DNA of 6,632 nucleotides from a bacterium UBA6115 (GTDB lineage: Bacteria > Bacillota_A > Clostridia > Christensenellales > Aristaeellaceae). Each line of letters opens with the position of its first letter. The stretch's first letter is position 1. The notes beneath the pieces were generated by a model, which saw nothing but the letters and a program-made list of their open reading frames with translations, did no database searches and was not told the DNA's origin. The translations under genes were made by a program, and so were the position numbers. This document shows, one piece after another, positions 5,291-6,632 of this stretch. Location: assembly GCA_002428405.1 (NCBI GenBank), contig DIWD01000080.1, forward strand, positions 5,104-11,735. Reading direction: 5' to 3'.

Positions 5291-6490
5291 TCATACCTCC
5301 TCAAAGAACGTGTCCGGTTTATCGGGATCAAACTGCTCATTCGCCCACATGACAGTCACCAGGTTCTGTGTCTCGCTCAGGTTGATGATGTTATGGGTAT
5401 AACCCGGCAGCATGTGGACGGCTTCAATTCTGTCCCCGCTGACCTCAAACTCCAGGATATCCTCCGTGCCGATCTTCCGCTCCCGGATGAGGCCATACCC
5501 AGCCACAACAATGAAGAACTCCCACTTGCTGTGGTGCCAATGATTGCCCTTGGTAATTCCCGGTTTGGAAATATTGACCGACACCTGGCCGCAGTTCAGG
5601 GTCTTGAGCAGCTCGGTGAAGCTGCCGCGGTCATCCGTGTTCATCTTCAGCGGAAAGCTGGCCGCTTCCTTTGGCAGGTAGGACAGGTAGGTTGAATAAA
5701 GTTTTTTGGCAAAGGAGCCGGCCGGTATCTCCGGCAACAGCAAGGTCCGGGGCTGGGCCTTGAAGGCATGGAGCAGGTCCACGATCTCTCCCAGGGTCAC
5801 GTGATGCGTTGTGGGGACATAGCAGTAGCGCCCCTTTGCGTCCGGCAGCGGCGTCAGGCCGTCATACCCGCAACGGTGCGCCTTGCCCTCCATCGCGTCC
5901 AGCATCTCCTCCGCCAGGTCATCGATGTACAGCAGTTCCAACTCCGCGGCGCGGTCGTTCACCTGAATGGGCAGGTCATTGGCAACATTGTGGCAGAAGG
6001 TGGCCACCGCGCTGTTGTAGTTGGGGCGGCACCACTTGCCAAACAGGTTGGGAAAGCGGTAGACCAGCACCCGTGTGCCGGTATCCTCCCCATAGCGGAA
6101 AAAAAGCTCCTCGCCCGCCAGCTTGCTCCTGCCGTATTCGGATTCCCCATAGCGGCCAATCAGCGTCGCCTGGATGGAACTGGCCAGCATCACAGGGCAG
6201 CGGTTGCCGTGCTTCCTCAGCGTGTCCAGCAGCGTACTGGCAAAGCCGAAGTTGCCAGCCATGAACTCACCCTGCTCCTTGGGCCGGTTCACGCCCGCCA
6301 GGTTGAACACAAAGTCCGCCTTCGCGCAGTATTCATCAAGCAGCGCAGACTCCGTATCCACATCGTATTCATAGATGTTACCAATGGAGAGGCCTGGCCG
6401 TGTGTGATTCTTGCCTTCCTTGAGTGTTCGGATGGTAAGAGTCAGGTTTTTCCCCGCAAAGCCCTTCGCGCCGGTGATGAGGATATTCAT
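5291..6490 (-). CDS. capF: CapF: NAD(P)H-dependent SDR reductase fused to a C-terminal cupin, UDP-L-FucNAc pathway
   Basis: Cytoplasmic bifunctional enzyme of 399 residues. The N-terminal Rossmann SDR domain (about 1-250) has GAKGFAGKN (7-15) for the nucleotide cofactor, NLAGVNRP (63-70), SSIQAT (104-109) and the catalytic pair Tyr119/Lys123 in EYGRSK. RFPNLFGKWCRPNYNS (145-160) is highly typical of CapF. The C-terminal cupin (about 275-399) has KGNHWHH (314-320), Glu324 and GYTHNI (363-368), which hold the metal ligands, and ends FDPDKPDTFFEEV. In S. aureus, CapF uses these two domains to epimerise and reduce the CapE product to UDP-L-TalNAc. It is longer than the staphylococcal protein (about 369 residues, from memory), mainly around 110-118 and 202-226. 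The start is firm: GGGAGG 7 nt upstream and a 4-nt overlap with capE. Confidence 0.97.
   Translation of the reverse strand: MNILITGAKGFAGKNLTLTIRTLKEGKNHTRPGLSIGNIYEYDVDTESALLDEYCAKADFVFNLAGVNRPKEQGEFMAGNFGFASTLLDTLRKHGNRCPVMLASSIQATLIGRYGESEYGRSKLAGEELFFRYGEDTGTRVLVYRFPNLFGKWCRPNYNSAVATFCHNVANDLPIQVNDRAAELELLYIDDLAEEMLDAMEGKAHRCGYDGLTPLPDAKGRYCYVPTTHHVTLGEIVDLLHAFKAQPRTLLLPEIPAGSFAKKLYSTYLSYLPKEAASFPLKMNTDDRGSFTELLKTLNCGQVSVNISKPGITKGNHWHHSKWEFFIVVAGYGLIRERKIGTEDILEFEVSGDRIEAVHMLPGYTHNIINLSETQNLVTVMWANEQFDPDKPDTFFEEV
5296..5301 (-). promoter_or_regulatory. Ribosome binding site of capG, deciding its start
   Basis: AGGAGG on the minus strand lies inside the last codons of capF (Glu-Glu-Val) and 9 nt before the ATG at 5286. 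It supports the 388-residue product over a frame starting at 5340, and implies coupled translation with capF. Confidence 0.8.
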
Positions 6491-6632
6491 CGCCTTGCCT
6501 CCCAGGCTGCCAGCTCATCCCGGATATATTCAAGGGTCAGCAGTTTTTCTTTAACCTGCTCCACGGTCATCAGTCGGGTGTTGTTGCTGTTGAAGTCTTT
6601 CAGCTTGCCGCCGTTCCCCTCGCCTTCGCTGA
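6487..6632 (-). CDS. capE: CapE-type UDP-GlcNAc 4,6-dehydratase / 5-epimerase, C-terminal 47 residues only
   Basis: A frame open from the right edge ends at TGA (6489-6487) and overlaps capF by 4 nt (ATGA). The visible tail carries DFNSNNTRLMTVEQVKEKLL (about residues 12-31 of the fragment) and then LEYIRDELAAW. The pattern of SxNTxxLxVEExKxLLLxLxYIxxEL closes CapE/FnlA-type proteins. The Rossmann fold and the catalytic residues lie outside the window. CapE makes the first step of the pathway, a 4-keto-6-deoxy UDP-sugar from UDP-GlcNAc. The call rests on this short tail plus the strict capE-capF-capG order, which is the known order in S. aureus cap5/cap8. It is too short to judge whether the gene is intact. 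Confidence 0.85.
   Translation of the reverse strand, partial: SEGEGNGGKLKDFNSNNTRLMTVEQVKEKLLTLEYIRDELAAWEARR
6498..6503 (-). promoter_or_regulatory. Ribosome binding site of capF
   Basis: GGGAGG on the minus strand, within the last codons of capE and 7 nt before the ATG at 6490. With the ATGA stop-start overlap it indicates translational coupling between capE and capF. Confidence 0.8.

Noticed and set aside
4453..5695. Plus-strand open frames of 225 codons (4453-5130) and 180 codons (5153-5695), antisense to capG and capF
   Set aside because: Both mirror the codons of conserved enzymes, lack ribosome binding sites and show no recognisable domain. They are best explained as coding shadows.

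Overview
The window looks like chromosomal DNA of a GC-rich gut or rumen Firmicute (Clostridia or relatives). The grounds are strong AGGAGG-type ribosome binding sites, sigma-A promoters with TGn extended -10 boxes, an XRE regulator fused to a GyrI-like domain, and CapE/CapF/CapG proteins of the type seen in Gram-positive polysaccharide loci. Taxonomy below that level cannot be read from the sequence. I see no rRNA, tRNA, CRISPR array, insertion sequence or phage gene, and no convincing unknown multi-gene system. Most of the window is ordinary metabolic and envelope DNA. The best signals are regulatory.

Left region (1-2562), alpha-glucan use: a secreted GH13 alpha-amylase-type enzyme on the minus strand runs off the left edge. 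It is divergent from malQ, a GH77 4-alpha-glucanotransferase on the plus strand. The roughly 250-nt gap holds two clear, oppositely oriented promoters, both with TACAAT, a TGn extension and a 17-bp spacer. A perfect 12-bp palindrome with a central AACGTT core lies just downstream of the predicted malQ transcription start and looks like a LacI/MalR-family operator. Together the genes fit extracellular starch cleavage followed by intracellular maltodextrin processing.

Middle region (2563-4119): a 289-nt stretch without a convincing gene, rich in inverted repeats, leads to a solitary XRE-type regulator with a C-terminal GyrI-like ligand-binding domain. A strong intrinsic terminator follows and is probably shared with a convergent small membrane protein of the DUF454/YbaN family.

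Right region (4120-6632), minus strand: three tightly packed genes read capE (only its last 47 codons present), capF and capG. CapE and CapF overlap by 4 nt, and capF and capG are 4 nt apart. They match the pathway from UDP-D-GlcNAc to UDP-L-FucNAc, a sugar donor for capsule, O-antigen-like or other surface polysaccharide. The operon promoter and the rest of the polysaccharide locus lie beyond the right edge. The DUF454 gene follows capG after 60 nt without a terminator between them, so it may be read through from the cap operon.
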